Assembly: GCA_030762175.1 (NCBI GenBank)
Contig: CM060843.1
Span: 32,150,001-32,214,000, forward strand
Direction: 5' to 3'
Length of the DNA stretch: 64,000 bases
From: Metallyticus violacea
Taxonomy: Eukaryota > Arthropoda > Insecta > Mantodea > Metallyticidae
The position numbers and the translations under genes are program-made. Shown in pieces: positions 35,301 through 50,000 of this stretch (position 1 is the first letter of the stretch; every line of letters starts with the position of its first letter). The notes beneath the pieces were generated by a model, which was not told where the DNA came from, did no database searches, and saw nothing but the letters and a program-made list of their open reading frames with translations.

Positions 35301-38027
35301 ATGAGTTGGTGCTCTTCTAGGCCATCCATATTGCTAACGTTCTTTAAATGCAATTTTAAACGGTCGACAAACGCAGACATCCAATGGTTGGAGTATCGTG
35401 ATAAGTCTTCCAGGAATGACAGCTAAATCTATTCTTCTCTCGTTCAAAACTTTCTGTATAATGAGTACGGCCCGGTAACTGTCCTAAACAAGCAAGTATA
35501 GTTGAGTAGCGCTCCTGGGCAACTTTGCCAAACTCGCGTCACCCAGTCGAATACAAGCTCATTGACTATGCACTCTCTAGGATGAGCTTGTATGATGACT
35601 CCCTTAACATTCCTTTAGGAATGGCTTTTCGTTTGAGAATGATAAATGGCGGTAGCTTTCTTCCATAGTTACACACAGAATAACAGACCAGTTCTAATTT
35701 CTGCGCTGGATTCACCCTTTTTTCTTTCGTTTTTTATTTTATTTATTTATTATTTATTTTTGTATTAATTGTGTTGTCTTACGGCATTTCTAAATACACA
35801 GGCGTTTAATTTGCATTACCAATTTGCGATAGTAAATATTTATTTCTCTGGCGCAATCTGGTGATAAATCTGTGGATTTTCACTCTTTCCTCTTCGTAGT
35901 CGGCAGGGAGACGTCGGTCCTGCTGGTGTAGTAGTTATCATACTTGCCTCCTATCCCAAGATCGCGGGTTCGACCAGGACCGATGGATTTTTTCGGGCGT
36001 AAAAATCCTAAGTATGGCTTCTTTCGGAAGGGAAGTAAAGCCGTGGGTCCCTGTCGTACATTTACGGAACGAAAAAGAACCTCAAGCCTAAAAGAGAGGC
36101 CTCTGAGCAAAATTTGTCGGCCGTTTAACGCCCTGAATTGAATGGGACGCTGATGACCTGAGATGTTAAAGAGCGTCCATAAATAAATCAATCAAAAGGG
36201 GGGGGGGGAGACGTTGAAAGATCCTCGTTATCCTACAAAAACTGAAGCTATTACTTGGAAAATACGTGTGAGCTATACACGACTAGACTAAAAACAGTCC
36301 CGATTATGTTTAGTTCCCTTTGTATTGCTATAGCTTTTAACGCCACATTTCAGTCGTAACGGCACATCCAAACTTTCTCTTTTCACACAGTCTCTTTTCA
36401 TTTTCTAAAAACTTTACTTTCTGTCCACGAAATGCCCATCGCTTACTGTTCGTCTGCTCAAGAAGCGCAATATTTTTTTGCTGTCATGAATACAGCTCTC
36501 ATCCATTTCGTATTTTCGTTCATCAGCGCGATTGCCAATGTGTTCTGCCTCATCAATGATGTGATTCAACTTGAATGACCTGTAACAATGTTTCACACTA
36601 GTCATCCTGAACACATTCTTTCATTTCAGCTGATGCTACGCAAATTGCCTGTGACTCAGTTCTCACTTATGACGGAAGAATGCTTCGGGATTTTGGTGTG
36701 TTAGAAGTGTTGTACCAACTCTAACACAAATAATATCCGCACCCCAACTTATGCTGTTAAATTTTGAAAAAATTATGCTAGGATTATTGGTGTATATACT
36801 GTATTCTTAATTTTCACATAGCATATTATATTTTTCTTTGGCTTTATAATATAGAACTCCATTTATAAACTTATCATTATATTTTTACATTTAATATATA
36901 TAGTGCTTATTGCATTCCTTATTTTCCAGAAGTTAATGTTTTTACAAAAGTGATAAGTTTCTGTTTCTCATGCCTGCTGCTACAAAAGCTTAAGGTATAC
37001 AAAATACAGTACAGTATGGTGAAAATATGCAGCCTATTTATGTTTGTAGTGGTGTATTTAGAGGGAAAAGCTAAAGCAAGCATTTCACACAGTTTGTTGC
37101 ATGTAACTAGATTAGCAGACCACAAGGAAGAGATGAAAACACTAGCGAATGTCACTACTAACAAGTTTTGGGTGTTCCACTCACTCTCAGCCATTTTGCT
37201 AATAATCTTAAATTAATTGACGTAATTTATTGAAATTTGATATGGACGTACATGGTGCATATGGTTATGAAAGAAAAAAGTGGCAGTGCCACTGTCTAGC
37301 CCATGTGTTGCACATGACCATAAAGGCTGATGGCATGTTCGCTTCCTCAGCAGCGATGCATCAAGGTGCTGCAGATATGGGACTGTCAACAGTCATTGTG
37401 TGTTTGTTTTACAAGCAATACAGTAAGAGATGGTGTGCATTATTGGTCCCATCTTCTTCCATACAATATGCATACTGCAGTCTATGTGGAAATCTTCCCT
37501 TGGTTTGTTAATCAGTTTGACAATGAGAAACTTCATACTGGCTGTTTTAACAGAAGTTTCGCCTGCCACAGCTCCAATGTCAGACAGCTTTCTTCTTTGA
37601 AGATAGTGTCATTCTTAAAGGACTTTGGTCAAGCTTGCCTTACCTTAATCCACCAGATTTCTTCCCATGGAGCATGCTGAAAAGGAAAGGGTATGGCAAT
37701 AAGCCTAGGACTCCTGTGGAAATGCAAGAAAACATTCAGCAGGAAATTGAGGTTGCAACTCACATTGTTTTGTTGAATACCTTCTGTAAATTTGAGAGGC
37801 ATGTGCAGACATCCTTAATGCTAATGGCAACCACTTCCAATACTTACTATGAAAACTTAATTCTTCTCACATACCAATTCATGTGTATCAAATATCACTA
37901 AATAAATTACTGAAAGATATAAGGGAAAACCAGGGGCTGAAAATCATGTGAGACATTCTCTAGATGCTCTTGCAATTATCATACTTTGTAAAAACGTAAC
38001 AACAACCACAACAACAACAACAACAAC

Positions 38028-38065
<38 letters not shown>

Positions 38066-41000
38066 ATTCTTCACTCAAAAACACAGTTAAGCAATTTGAC
38101 TGGATCTACTGCAGCCTATACCAATGAGCTGCCCTTGGCTGGAGCTGAGGTGTAAAATCTCCGAGGATAATTTTGTATATCACAGAATTCAGAAAGAACT
38201 GAGCTTTAGGCTAATTTTTTGTTGTTTTTGCAGAAAAAGAAGCTGAGAAGCAGCATTTAATCCATCAGAGTGCTGAACTCAATTCAGAAAAGGAATTACT
38301 AGAGCAGAAAGCAGAACAACTCAGTGCTGCCCTTGTGGTAACATAATACAGTATGCCCTTTATGTTAAATGCATGTGCTCACTAGGTTAAAAGCATAAAA
38401 GTTATGTACATAACTGTAATAATGAGAAAGCTGATAATTTATACAAAAATTCTGGAAGCAGAGGTGAAGTTCTGAAAGAAAGCATTTTCTGTTCACAAAT
38501 AGGGAAATTAAGATTGTACATGATCTTAAGTGTAGGATAATAGAAAAATTGGAACAATGTATGGAAGTAATACACAAACATGTATAGTCATTTAGAATTA
38601 TGAATTCTACAAGTTGGGGCATTGTAGCTAGGCATACCTACTGAATAAAAAAACAAAAGCTTAATTCGTAATCTTGAAATATTCAGCAAAGTAAACATTT
38701 TATAAAATAAATTAATACATACATGCATACAGATGTTTGTATTATGTGACTGGTCAATGCCATATTTTAAATAAAGGCAGATTAACCAGCAGTGCTAAGT
38801 TTTTGAAATAAATGTAAAAAGGAAATATAACTAAGGATAGAATATAGATTTTTATTGGTTTACCTCAGCATACTACAGGGAAGTCTAGCATAGTTTAAAA
38901 TATGGCATATATTGGCCATTTTGTGTATGTATATACACATATACACACACCTTATGTTCAATAATGTTTACAATTTCACACATGTGTTTAAATTTCATTG
39001 TGTCACAGCAAGTTAGTAAACATTACTTGATAGAATGGGTGAAGGGAGACTAATTAAAGAAACATACCACATATTGCACATAACTTTACCAGTGGTAGCT
39101 CTTTAAGAAAGACCACAATGGCATCAACTCTTACACTACAATAAGCAAGATCCCCTCTATGCTCCCAGCAGATCGTATGCTCATGTGAAGGTACATAGAT
39201 GTATATGGTGGGTACCTTATGTTGGCACTGCTAGAGCACTGTGGAACAGTGAGATCAGTGTAATTCACACCTAGTGATGAAGTAATACAACTTAAATGCA
39301 TATGTGGAAATTGCAAAAATAATCATTAAAAAAAGACTTATAGTGAACATGTGACATGTGCCATATAAATGAGATTGTATGTGTGCAATGCACATAACAT
39401 GTGTTGGTATATATAATTATTGTGGAAAAGGAAAAGCACTTTTATAAAATAACAGACTAATAAATAAAATAAAATAAAATGTTAAGATATAATAAAAATG
39501 TAATGCAAAAATCTGGCACACAAACGTGCAATGTTTTAGATAATTGCTTGCCCTTCTTCATGCTCAATAAAGTGGTGGTTAACTAGGTGTAAATAATCAT
39601 GTGATGGGGTAAGGTGATCAATGCAACCCACATTGAGTGAGGGGTGGTAAGGGATAACCTAGGCCACTGTTTGAATTAATATACAGAGTGGTAATGAAAA
39701 ACAGCAAAATATTTTTCCAGTGCATATAGGGGTCTTAGACAAGTAATTTGAGATAGGGTTAGTGACATAATAGCAGAGCTTTGGGGCATTATTGCACACC
39801 ATTGCATGTGTGTAGTAATAGGAACTTAATTGTTTAAAAAAAATAAAAATGTTATTCTACCTTTTTCCTGGTTATTGCAATATATCTGTTAGCTAGTAGA
39901 TTTCTTTTGATTATAAGATACTGAGAGAGCACTAATTTTAAAAAAAGAAAATATTTTTCAGTGTTTTTCATCTTAAACCATAGACTGTGGGTATCCTATT
40001 CCAAATCACTTGCCTAAGGTGGTCTGTACAGTATTAAAATATATCAGTATTCATTAACATCCTGTATTTATCTATATACCTAAATTTGCAAATAAATGAG
40101 TGCCAGAAGACTCAAATGCTCCAAATCTGTAGTTTAATAGCTCATTGCTCCTAATAAGGAGTCATATTTTGAAATATTAAGAAGTAAACCTTTGAAGTTT
40201 GCATATTTATTTAAGTAATATTGATTCATTTTTCCAGTTTTATAAATAAAAATACATTAATATTTATTCTTTCTAGACACCAAATAGAAAATAATTCTTG
40301 TACTTACGAAGCTGTTGACAGTGGAGTGGCAATCTACTTCAACTCATGTATACACATTCTTACACTAACTCCATTCACTTACTCTTAAGTAAGACGCGTT
40401 TCGGGAGAATCTCTCCCATCTTCAGTTGCTGACTGAACCTCTGCTATTTGAAAATATGGCTGGACAAACTGCTGTTCCTGTGGTGGCCTCTGTTGGTTGA
40501 AGTAGGAAGTCGCTGAGCTCGTCTATGGGGGGAAACTCGAAATTCATTAGGCTTTGTTTATTTTTCAATATGAAAATTCTTTCCCAAGTGGACAACTCCA
40601 AAGGGCTGTGAAGATGTTTCAACAGCTTTATTCCCGGTTTTATTTCATGATTTTTGGTCCAAAAGTGAGCTGCCACTGCTGATTTATCCACCTGTTTGAA
40701 TCGAATGTTTCTAAAATGTTCTTTCCTTCGAATTTCCAGATTTCTTTTTGTTTTTCCTATGTAGCTCTGTTCACAATCTGCACATTTTATTTCATAAATT
40801 CCTGATTTCTGTTCTGGTGGTATGGGGTCTTTTAGAGTGCAACCTAACAAATTCTTGATGTTGTATCTGTTCCTTGGGGCTAAAATTATTCCATGTTCTT
40901 TGAAGATTTTTTTGAACTTGTTGTGGTAAATTGGATGGTATGTGAAACTTTTGAATTTGAATTCTTCTTTTATATTTTTCAATGTGGAAATTTCCCTTAT

Positions 41001-44000
41001 CTCTTTTTGTCTTTTTGATTTTTTGATAATTTTTATCACCGTGTCCTTGTTGAAACCATTCTTTATAGCTGTCTGTATTATTTGTTTATATTCCATTTTG
41101 TATTCTGCTTTTGTGAGTGGAATATTCATCAATCTGTGTGCCAAACTGTAAAAAATTGCATATTTATGTGGAATGGGGTTATAACTCTTATTTTTAATGT
41201 AGTTTTCTGTATGTGTTTCTTTTCTGTGAATTCCAAAATTTAAACCATCTCCATTTCTTATAATTTTTAAATCTAAAAATGGTAGCCAACCATTTCTTTC
41301 TTCTTCTATAGTAAATTGTATGGATTTATGTTGCAAATTAAGAAGTTTCAGGGCATCTGTTGACAGTTTCTTTGGTACTATTGCAAAAATGTCATCCACA
41401 TACCTATACCATGACTTGAAAATTAAAGGGAAGGCTTTTGTGATGTGTATTTCAAATGAGCTCATGAATAATTCTGCTAGAAAAGGTGACAAAGGGTTTC
41501 CCATAGCCAGGCCTGAAACTTGTTGGTAATATTTGTTGTTGAAGCTAAAGTAATTTTGTTGAATGCAGATATTAGTAAGTTTTACTAAGTCTTCTATTTC
41601 TTCTGTTTTTAAATTTATTGTTGTTAACCATTTCTTTAGCATATGCATGAGTTTCTCTGTAGGTATGCTTGGGAATAAGGCTTTTACATCAAATGAAACC
41701 ATTATATCTCCAGGTGCAATTCTGCTATTTTCAAGTTTTTTAACTAGGTCAACTGAATTTTTAATGCTCAAACTTTGGAATCTCTTAAAAGAATTGAAGA
41801 TTTTGGTCAATTTTTTTGCTACCTGGTATGTGGGTGAATTGATATTGTTTATTATTGGTCTCATACTGTTATCATTTTTATGTAACTTCGGTAGTGCATA
41901 TAGCCTGGGTAGTACTGGATTACTCTGTGTGATATTCTGTTTTACAGTAGTGGATAGTGTTTTGACATCTTTTAATGTTTTGTATAACATTTTATTGCAT
42001 TTTCTGAGAGGATTCTTTTCAATTGGTTTGTAATCTTTTCCTTTTAGCATATTTTCAACCCTATTTATGTATTCATTTTTGTCTAAAATGGCCATTTTGT
42101 TACCTTTATCTGCTTTTATGTATATTACTGGTTTTTCTTTTAGTTGTTTTAATGTCCTTCTGTCGTTTATTGATTTCTTTCGGTATTTTATGTTCTCTAA
42201 AACTTTCTTGCATTTGCTTTTGACGAACGATTTTTCCTTTTCGTTTAGTTGTTGGGTGGCTATATCTATGTGGGCTATGTAATCTTCTATATTATCTGAG
42301 AAATCTATGCAAGTTTTTAGGCCTTTGTTTAGGAGATTGATCTCATTTTCGGAAAAAACGGCACTCGAAAGATTAACTACTTCGTCTGTTGTATGCGCGC
42401 GTGAGGGTGGGACCGTTTTTATTTGGTGTTTCTCTAAGTTCCGGAGTTTCTTTTTCAATTTTTGGTTTTTGTTTCTCATTTGTACACTTAAATTTTTTTG
42501 TAGGTGGTGTTGTCAATTTTCCCATACGTAAAATCCTAGTTTTTTCGTTAGTTTTAAATATAGATCGTAAATATCTACGTCTATTTCATGTAGTTTTTTA
42601 TATTGTAAGTTCTTTTCAATTTCAATTACCTTTGTTTCTGCTGCCTTCTGGTGTATGCTATTATTGGTTTTGACGGTTTTCTTCACAAATATAGGTGTGA
42701 CTTTTCTTTTTAGACATAATTTCAGGAAGTTAATGTTGGCGGCAATGTGTCTTTTCTTGATTTGTAATTTTATATATGTTTTAATCTCTCGTTTTGACTT
42801 GTTCAGATTAACGTTGAAATTGTCCGTGTCTGTATTAGCCATTTTTCTAACCTACAAGTGTTCAATTTGCTTCTAGACTTGTTTGTCTTGTATATAAGTC
42901 TTGTACTTACGAAGCTGTTGACAATGGAGTGGCAATCTACTTCAACTCATGTATACACATTCTTACACTAACTCCATTCACTTACTCTTAAGTAAGACGC
43001 GTTTCGGGAGAATCTCTCCCATCTTCAGTTGCTGACTGAACCTCTGCTATTTGAAAATATGGCTGGACAAACAAATACGAAAAGGAAAAATCGTTCGTCA
43101 AAAGCAAATGCAAGAAAGTTTTAGAGAACATAAAAAACCGAAAGAAATCAATAAACGACAGAAGGACATTAAAACAACTAAAAGAAAAACCAGTAATATA
43201 CATAAAAGCAGATAAAGGTAACAAAATGGCCATTTTAGACAAAAATGAATACATAAATAGGGTTGAAAATATGCTAAAAGGAAAAGATTACAAACCAATT
43301 GAAAAGAATCCTCTCAGAAAATGCAATAAAATGTTATACAAAACATTAAAAGATGTCAAAACACTATCCACTACTGTAAAACAGAATATCACACAGAGTA
43401 ATCCAGTACTACCCAGGCTATATGCACTACCGAAGTTACATAAAAATGATAACAGTATGAGACCAATAATAAACAATATCAATTCACCCACATACCAGGT
43501 AGCAAAAAAATTGACCAAAATCTTCAATTCTTTTAAGAGATTCCAAAGTTTGAGCATTAAAAATTCAGTTGACCTAGTTAAAAAACTTGAAAATAGCAGA
43601 ATTGCACCTGGAGATATAATGGTTTCATTTGATGTAAAAGCCTTATTCCCAAGCATACCTACAGAGAAACTCATGCATATGCTAAAGAAATGGTTAACAA
43701 CAATAAATTTAAAAACAGAAGAAATAGAAGACTTAGTAAAACTTACTAATATCTGCATTCAACAAAATTACTTTAGCTTCAACAACAAATATTACCAACA
43801 AGTTTCAGGCCTGGCTATGGGAAACCCTTTGTCACCTTTTCTAGCAGAATTATTCATGAGCTCATTTGAAATACACATCACAAAAGCCTTCCCTTTAATT
43901 TTCAAGTCATGGTATAGGTATGTGGATGACATTTTTGCAATAGTACCAAAGAAACTGTCAACAGATGCCCTGAAACTTCTTAATTTGCAACATAAATCCA

Positions 44001-47000
44001 TACAATTTACTATAGAAGAAGAAAGAAATGGTTGGCTACCATTTTTAGATTTAAAAATTATAAGAAATGGAGATGGTTTAAATTTTGGAATTCACAGAAA
44101 AGAAACACATACAGAAAACTACATTAAAAATAAGAGTTATAACCCCATTCCACATAAATATGCAATTTTTTACAGTTTGGCACACAGATTGATGAATATT
44201 CCACTCACAAAAGCAGAATACAAAATGGAATATAAACAAATAATACAGACAGCTATAAAGAATGGTTTCAACAAGGACACGGTGATAAAAATTATCAAAA
44301 AATCAAAAAGACAAAAAGAGATAAGGGAAATTTCCACATTGAAAAATATAAAAGAAGAATTCAAATTCAAAAGTTTCACATACCATCCAATTTACCACAA
44401 CAAGTTCAAAAAAATCTTCAAAGAACATGGAATAATTTTAGCCCCAAGGAACAGATACAACATCAAGAATTTGTTAGGTTGCACTCTAAAAGACCCCATA
44501 CCACCAGAACAGAAATCAGGAATTTATGAAATAAAATGTGCAGATTGTGAACAGAGCTACATAGGAAAAACAAAAAGAAATCTGGAAATTCGAAGGAAAG
44601 AACATTTTAGAAACATTCGATTCAAACAGGTGGATAAATCAGCAGTGGCAGCTCACTTTTGGACCAAAAATCATGAAATAAAACCGGGAATAAAGCTGTT
44701 GAAACATCTTCACAGCCCTTTGGAGTTGTCCACTTGGGAAAGAATTTTCATATTGAAAAATAAACAAAGCCTAATGAATTTCGAGTTTCCCCCCATAGAC
44801 GAGCTCAGCGACTTCCTACTTCAACCAACAGAGGCCACCACAGGAACAGCAGTTTGTCCAGCCATATTTTCAAATAGCAGAGGTTCAGTCAGCAACTGAA
44901 GATGGGAGAGATTCTCCCGAAACGCGTCTTACTTAAGAGTAAGTGAATGGAGTTAGTGTAAGAATGTGTATACATGAGTTGAAGTAGAAAATAATTGTTC
45001 CATTTCTATATAAAGGCCATCATTTAAAAGAAAGAAAAGAAAATAGTGACGATTTCAGTGTTTTATTAATTTCTGCTTCTCTATTTCTTATTATTTTAAC
45101 TAGGGTAAGGTGTAAGGTAAGGTATTTTTGTGGTATAGGCAATTTCATGATACATTTGTTTAAGGTTCTCACAAAGTACCTTCTCGTTATAGAGGTTTAG
45201 CTTTCCATCTCCAGGTAGCAAAGACCTTTGTGCTTTGCTGTAGAAATGGACAAAGTGCTAGGTGTTGATGGTCGTTAGCAGCAAATGTATTATGGCAGTG
45301 ACGCTGAGATTGTTAATGGTGGTGGTCGAGGGTTGCAGTGGCTCACATTAATTTGTTCTCAAGGTAAGCCTTTTAGTAAATGTTGTAGTATCTTACAAAG
45401 TAGTGATTGTACATGAAAAGCAGATCAAGATAACATATTTACTTTTTCAATTAAACGTAATCCTGAAGCTGTGGGTTCTTAAGAAACTTGTTGATAAACT
45501 TACATTTTTCACCTTTTGTTTTCCAATTCATACAGGGGGTAAGTTTTGCATAATATTTAAATATTCTAAATAATATAATAAAATGCTTTCTATTGAAAAT
45601 CCTGTTAGATGTACCTATAATTTATTAAATAGGTATACCTAGAACTCAATATGTAGTATCACGAAATTACCTTACCTCTTACGTTACATTATATCATGAA
45701 ATTGCCTATCTTCAATTTTTGCATATTTTAGGGCTAAGCTGCTGCAAAATGCCGGGTAGAAAGAATGCTGAAGTGCAAAAAACATCAGATAAACCAAAGA
45801 AAAGTAGGATTACTAAGAAAGAAAAATGTGCTTACTTTAACTATTCGCAAAGAAACATTTTGGAAGCCATAAGATTGATTAAAGAAGAAAAATATTCCCT
45901 TTATGTCTAAATGCCAAGGAATCCCGTGGTCGACGTTAAAGAATTATTTAAGCAAGGAGAATGACGGTCACACCCTCAGTTTTCCAAAACTTGGACGTCC
46001 TTTTGCCTTACCTGTGGAAGCAGAAAAAATTATTCAAGCTCATTATAAACATGCAGGAGCTTGGATTTGGATTGACTGTAGTTCAAATTAGAAAAGTTGC
46101 ATTTAAATTAGCTGCAGCTGTTGGACGAAAGCATTTATTGAACCAAGACAACACATCTGCAAGCAAATGGTGGTGGGCAAGCTACAAAGCCTGTTACAAT
46201 CTAAGTTTGAGAGCACCTGAAAACTTGTCTGCATACCGTGCCTCATGGCAAATCCACATATGATACAGGACTTCTACAATAAGTTGGAAGATCTTCTTAA
46301 AACTTTGTGCATCGAGAAAAAGAGCCATCTTCTGTGGTATGTGGACGAAACAGGTTTGAAATATGTTGTGAAATCAGGAAAGATTGTGGCACAGATTGGC
46401 AAGAAATATGTTTACAAGCGAACCTACAGTGACCAAGCAGAAATCCATACTCTCGTGGGATGTTTGAGTGCCTGTGGTTCCTTTATTCCACTGTTTATTA
46501 TTTTTAAAGGTGTCAGATGGCAGGAATCACTGATGACTGATTGTTTCCCTAATGGAGTTGCAAAATTATCTCCAAAAGGCTGGATTAACTCAGAGCTATT
46601 CTTGGAGTGGTTCACCCATTTCCTGTGATGCATCCCATCTGAACGCCCAGTGGTTTTGATCATGGACTCTCATTCCACTCACATAACTCCAGGAGTTCTT
46701 GATCTTGCTACAAAGAATGAGGTACACATAATAACAATTCCTGCCCACTACAGTCACCTACTTCAACCCTGGATGTCTCAGTTTACAGGCCGTTGAAGAA
46801 TGAATGGCAAAAATCTTTGGATTCCTATATGGAACGACATCCACATGCAAAACCTAATCGCTGCAACTTCCATTTCATATTCAATGACGCGTTCATCTCT
46901 AGCTTCAGCATACATAACATCAGAATGGGCTTCAGGAAGACGGGCATTCATCCATTCAATCGTAACAGCATACTTCAGAAGCTATGGCACCATCAATGCT

Positions 47001-50000
47001 AACTGAACGAGAAACACCATCAAATCCTATCAGCCAGGCAAACACATCATCAGTCATTCCTGAAAGCAGTGCTGCACCACCAGAAGTAGTAGAGACATCA
47101 GTTGAGGCCATCCTGCAGATTCCTGCAGCACCCTAAACTATGATGAGAAAAAGATTCTTCGGCAAAAGTCTGCACATCACCCAAGGTCAGTGATGAATGC
47201 AGATACATGTAAGCCACTTCCCAGGATACTACTACGTCGAAACAGGATTAGAACTTGTAGAAGCTGCAGCAAATCCTACAACCAGGATGTGAAAAGAAGT
47301 ACTGGGGCAAAATGGATACAGTGTTCATTCTGTCTGGCAACATATCATGAAAAGTGTCATAATCAAAGGATTGAAGATGATGATGTGATGGTCTATATGT
47401 GTAATAGCTGCTGTAATAAAGAGTCTGATTAGTGAATACTTTGTCCTTGTTTTTACTTGTTCTTTTTCTGCAATAAACAAATTGTCACAAAGTTAAAAAT
47501 CATGTCGTCATATTAAAACTCTCTTTAAGTTTCACAAACACACTTATAAAAGTAATTTTTGGAATGAGAATCATGAAATAGAGAAGGACATAACATTACT
47601 AAATACAATTCAACATCCGAAAGAACTTAATATATGGGAAAAAATTTACATAAAAAAATATGAATACAAACTTATGAATTTTGATATACCGGAAGCAGAC
47701 AACATATTGTTTAAGTTCATTAACAGACCACCAGAGCAAGCATAGTAACATACATACTTTGCTGAAATTGACTCCTCAGTCGTCGTTTTGGTTGACAATG
47801 TGAGGAATGTACCTCACGAAACATGTACCAAAATTACTTTTATAAGTGTGTTTGTGAAACTTAAAGAGAGTTTTAATATGACAACATGATTTTTAGTGTT
47901 TTACTTCAAATCAAAATAAGATTAACAAAAGTTTCACTGTGTGGATTCCGACATTCCGTAAACATGTCACAAAGTTACCTAACCCCTATTACAAAATTAC
48001 CTGCACATTCACGAAATTACCTATGTTTGTTGCATTATTTATTAGAAGTTGTGTACGGATAAAAGGGGGTGCTTAAAATTCAGCAAATAGTGTATGTTGT
48101 ATTACAGGTCAGTAAATGGTGTTATTTATTTTTACATATATTTGCACTATTTTACAGACATGAAATATGATATTTAATGAAATTATCACAAAATTACCTT
48201 ACCTTACCCTATATTTTTTTTACAAGTTATTTTATTTTTTTATGTGTGTGTGTGTGTGTGTATACATATATATATATATATCAGGCATGTCAAACTCAAG
48301 TGCACTCTGAATGTTGTTTACTTGTACATGCAGTATTATTGCTGATTTGAACTGACCTGGAGAACAGATGTACTTATCAGAGATATAAACAGCTGCGTTT
48401 GCATAACAATTTTATTTCCATTATTTATTACCTTTTACTTGTACAGTACAGCATTTCTATAATTGTTTCACTCTCTAAAACTATAAAAGAACAAAAATGA
48501 CATATACATTGCTAGGTAAAAAAAAGCATAACACTTAGAATTTAAATTTAAAATAAATTTTGTATTGGAACTAATACAGTAAAGCAATTAATTTATTCTT
48601 AATTAGACAGTGAGTCAATTTAATACTCTTATTCTCTTCTTACCATGATGTGAACGAAGGCCTGTGAAACATGTTCTGTATAATTCAATGGTAAGTGGAG
48701 CATAGTTTCTTTGAAAATGTGTAGAATTTATTTGATGAATTCATATATAATTTTCAGTTAATGTAAAACATTTATTAGAGCACACTATTTGTACATAAAT
48801 TTCACATATATTTTAAAGCAGTATTAACATATTTCTTTAATTCCCATTTAGGATACAATTAATGTCCAAACATCTCTGATTTATTTTTTAATCTTTGCGC
48901 TTCAAGTAGAATTAACTTTAATTAGAACAACATGGTATATTCATACTTGTTCAGTAAGGGTACCACCCCTGGCTTGAATAACAGCTTGCATTCTGGTCAG
49001 TACATTTAAATTCTTGGTGTAAACATCAATTTGCTGAACTGCATCCTATTTCTGAATATGGACTACCCAAAGATCATCCAATTTGTGAAAAACTCATCAA
49101 CAAATATATCCGAGCGTATCCCGTACATGCTCATTGGGATTGAGACTCAATATCGAGCAGGTCACCCTAAAGATGATCCCCTCTTCCTCCAGTAACTGTG
49201 ACACACACTGAGTGCTATTGGGTTGATCGTTATTGTGCATTAGAATGAAGTTCTCCCTTCTCTCTCACCTATAAATCGGTGTACTGTAATGGTGTACATC
49301 CATTTTCAATGAAAACGAGCTCAGTACATGCCTCAGTGCCTATTCCATCTCATTACATGACTGAGCCTCCTCCATAAGGACCCTTGGGGAAAATGTACAA
49401 ACAGCATAGCATTCTCCAGCCTTCTCCTTCTCTCTTTCAGCTAGAGCCCTAAAGTTGAATTTGGACTCATCTGCATGGAGACTTCGGCTCCATTGCTCAA
49501 TTGTCCAGTCCACAGGCTCTCAGGCAAAGTGAAGACTCTCTCTTGATGTTGAGTTAACAATGGCTTCCTTGAGTTTAGATTTGTTCTTTGTGTTTTCTTC
49601 TGCACAACATTTGCTGGTAACATTTTGAACCTCTTCCAGACAATTTCTCGCCTCAAATGTCATGTGATGATCTCTTAAAATCTCTAAAGATAAAAAATGG
49701 CCATTTCTTTGTAATGTACATCTCACACGATCTGATCCAGGAAGCCTATCATAAGTGTTGTGTTTCCAAAATCGTCTTATAGCTCGCAGAGTATTTGTGG
49801 GAGTTGTTCCTAAAACTACATAGCAATAGCTGTGCACACATCAACTAATGGAATGCCTTTTGTGCAATCAACAGGGCTAAAAGGCATTTTTCAGAGCACC
49901 TAAAATCTTGACACGAAGGTAAAACTGAATGAACCGTCACTATGTACTTATTAACAGCACTGATTTGTTTGGAAACATAATGTTCAATGTAGAATTTCAA

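Larger units (their letters stand above)
40285..44996. mobile_element. PLE insertion, family P2: full element plus inverted 5'-truncated element inside one 12 bp target duplication
   Basis: TAGAAAATAATT lies at 40285-40296 and 44985-44996. Inside, copy C runs on the minus strand (40297-42899). It is followed by a 173 bp direct copy of its own tail (42900-43072, a pLTR), then copy D on the plus strand (43077-44984). C and D proteins are the same throughout the overlap apart from a Y/N change near 43138, so they arrived together. The duplication around the whole set shows one insertion event. Confidence 0.93.
45103..48209. mobile_element. Pogo-like DNA transposon with subterminal repeats (3107 bp, including a PLE insertion)
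   Basis: The left end GGGTAAGGTGTAAGGTAAGG and the right end ...CCTTACCTTACCC are inverted repeats, flanked by TA (45101-45102 and 48210-48211). Internal motifs of the type CACAAAATTACCT / CACGAAATTACCT occur near both ends (for example 45660, 47966, 47990, 48010, 48186), as subterminal binding sites do in pogo-like elements. It holds a decayed transposase (45749-47432) and is split by a small PLE at 47495-47894. Confidence 0.8.

Noticed and set aside
37981..38070. Regular short repeats considered as a CRISPR-like array
   Set aside because: They are simple triplet microsatellites without spacers, in a eukaryotic intron.
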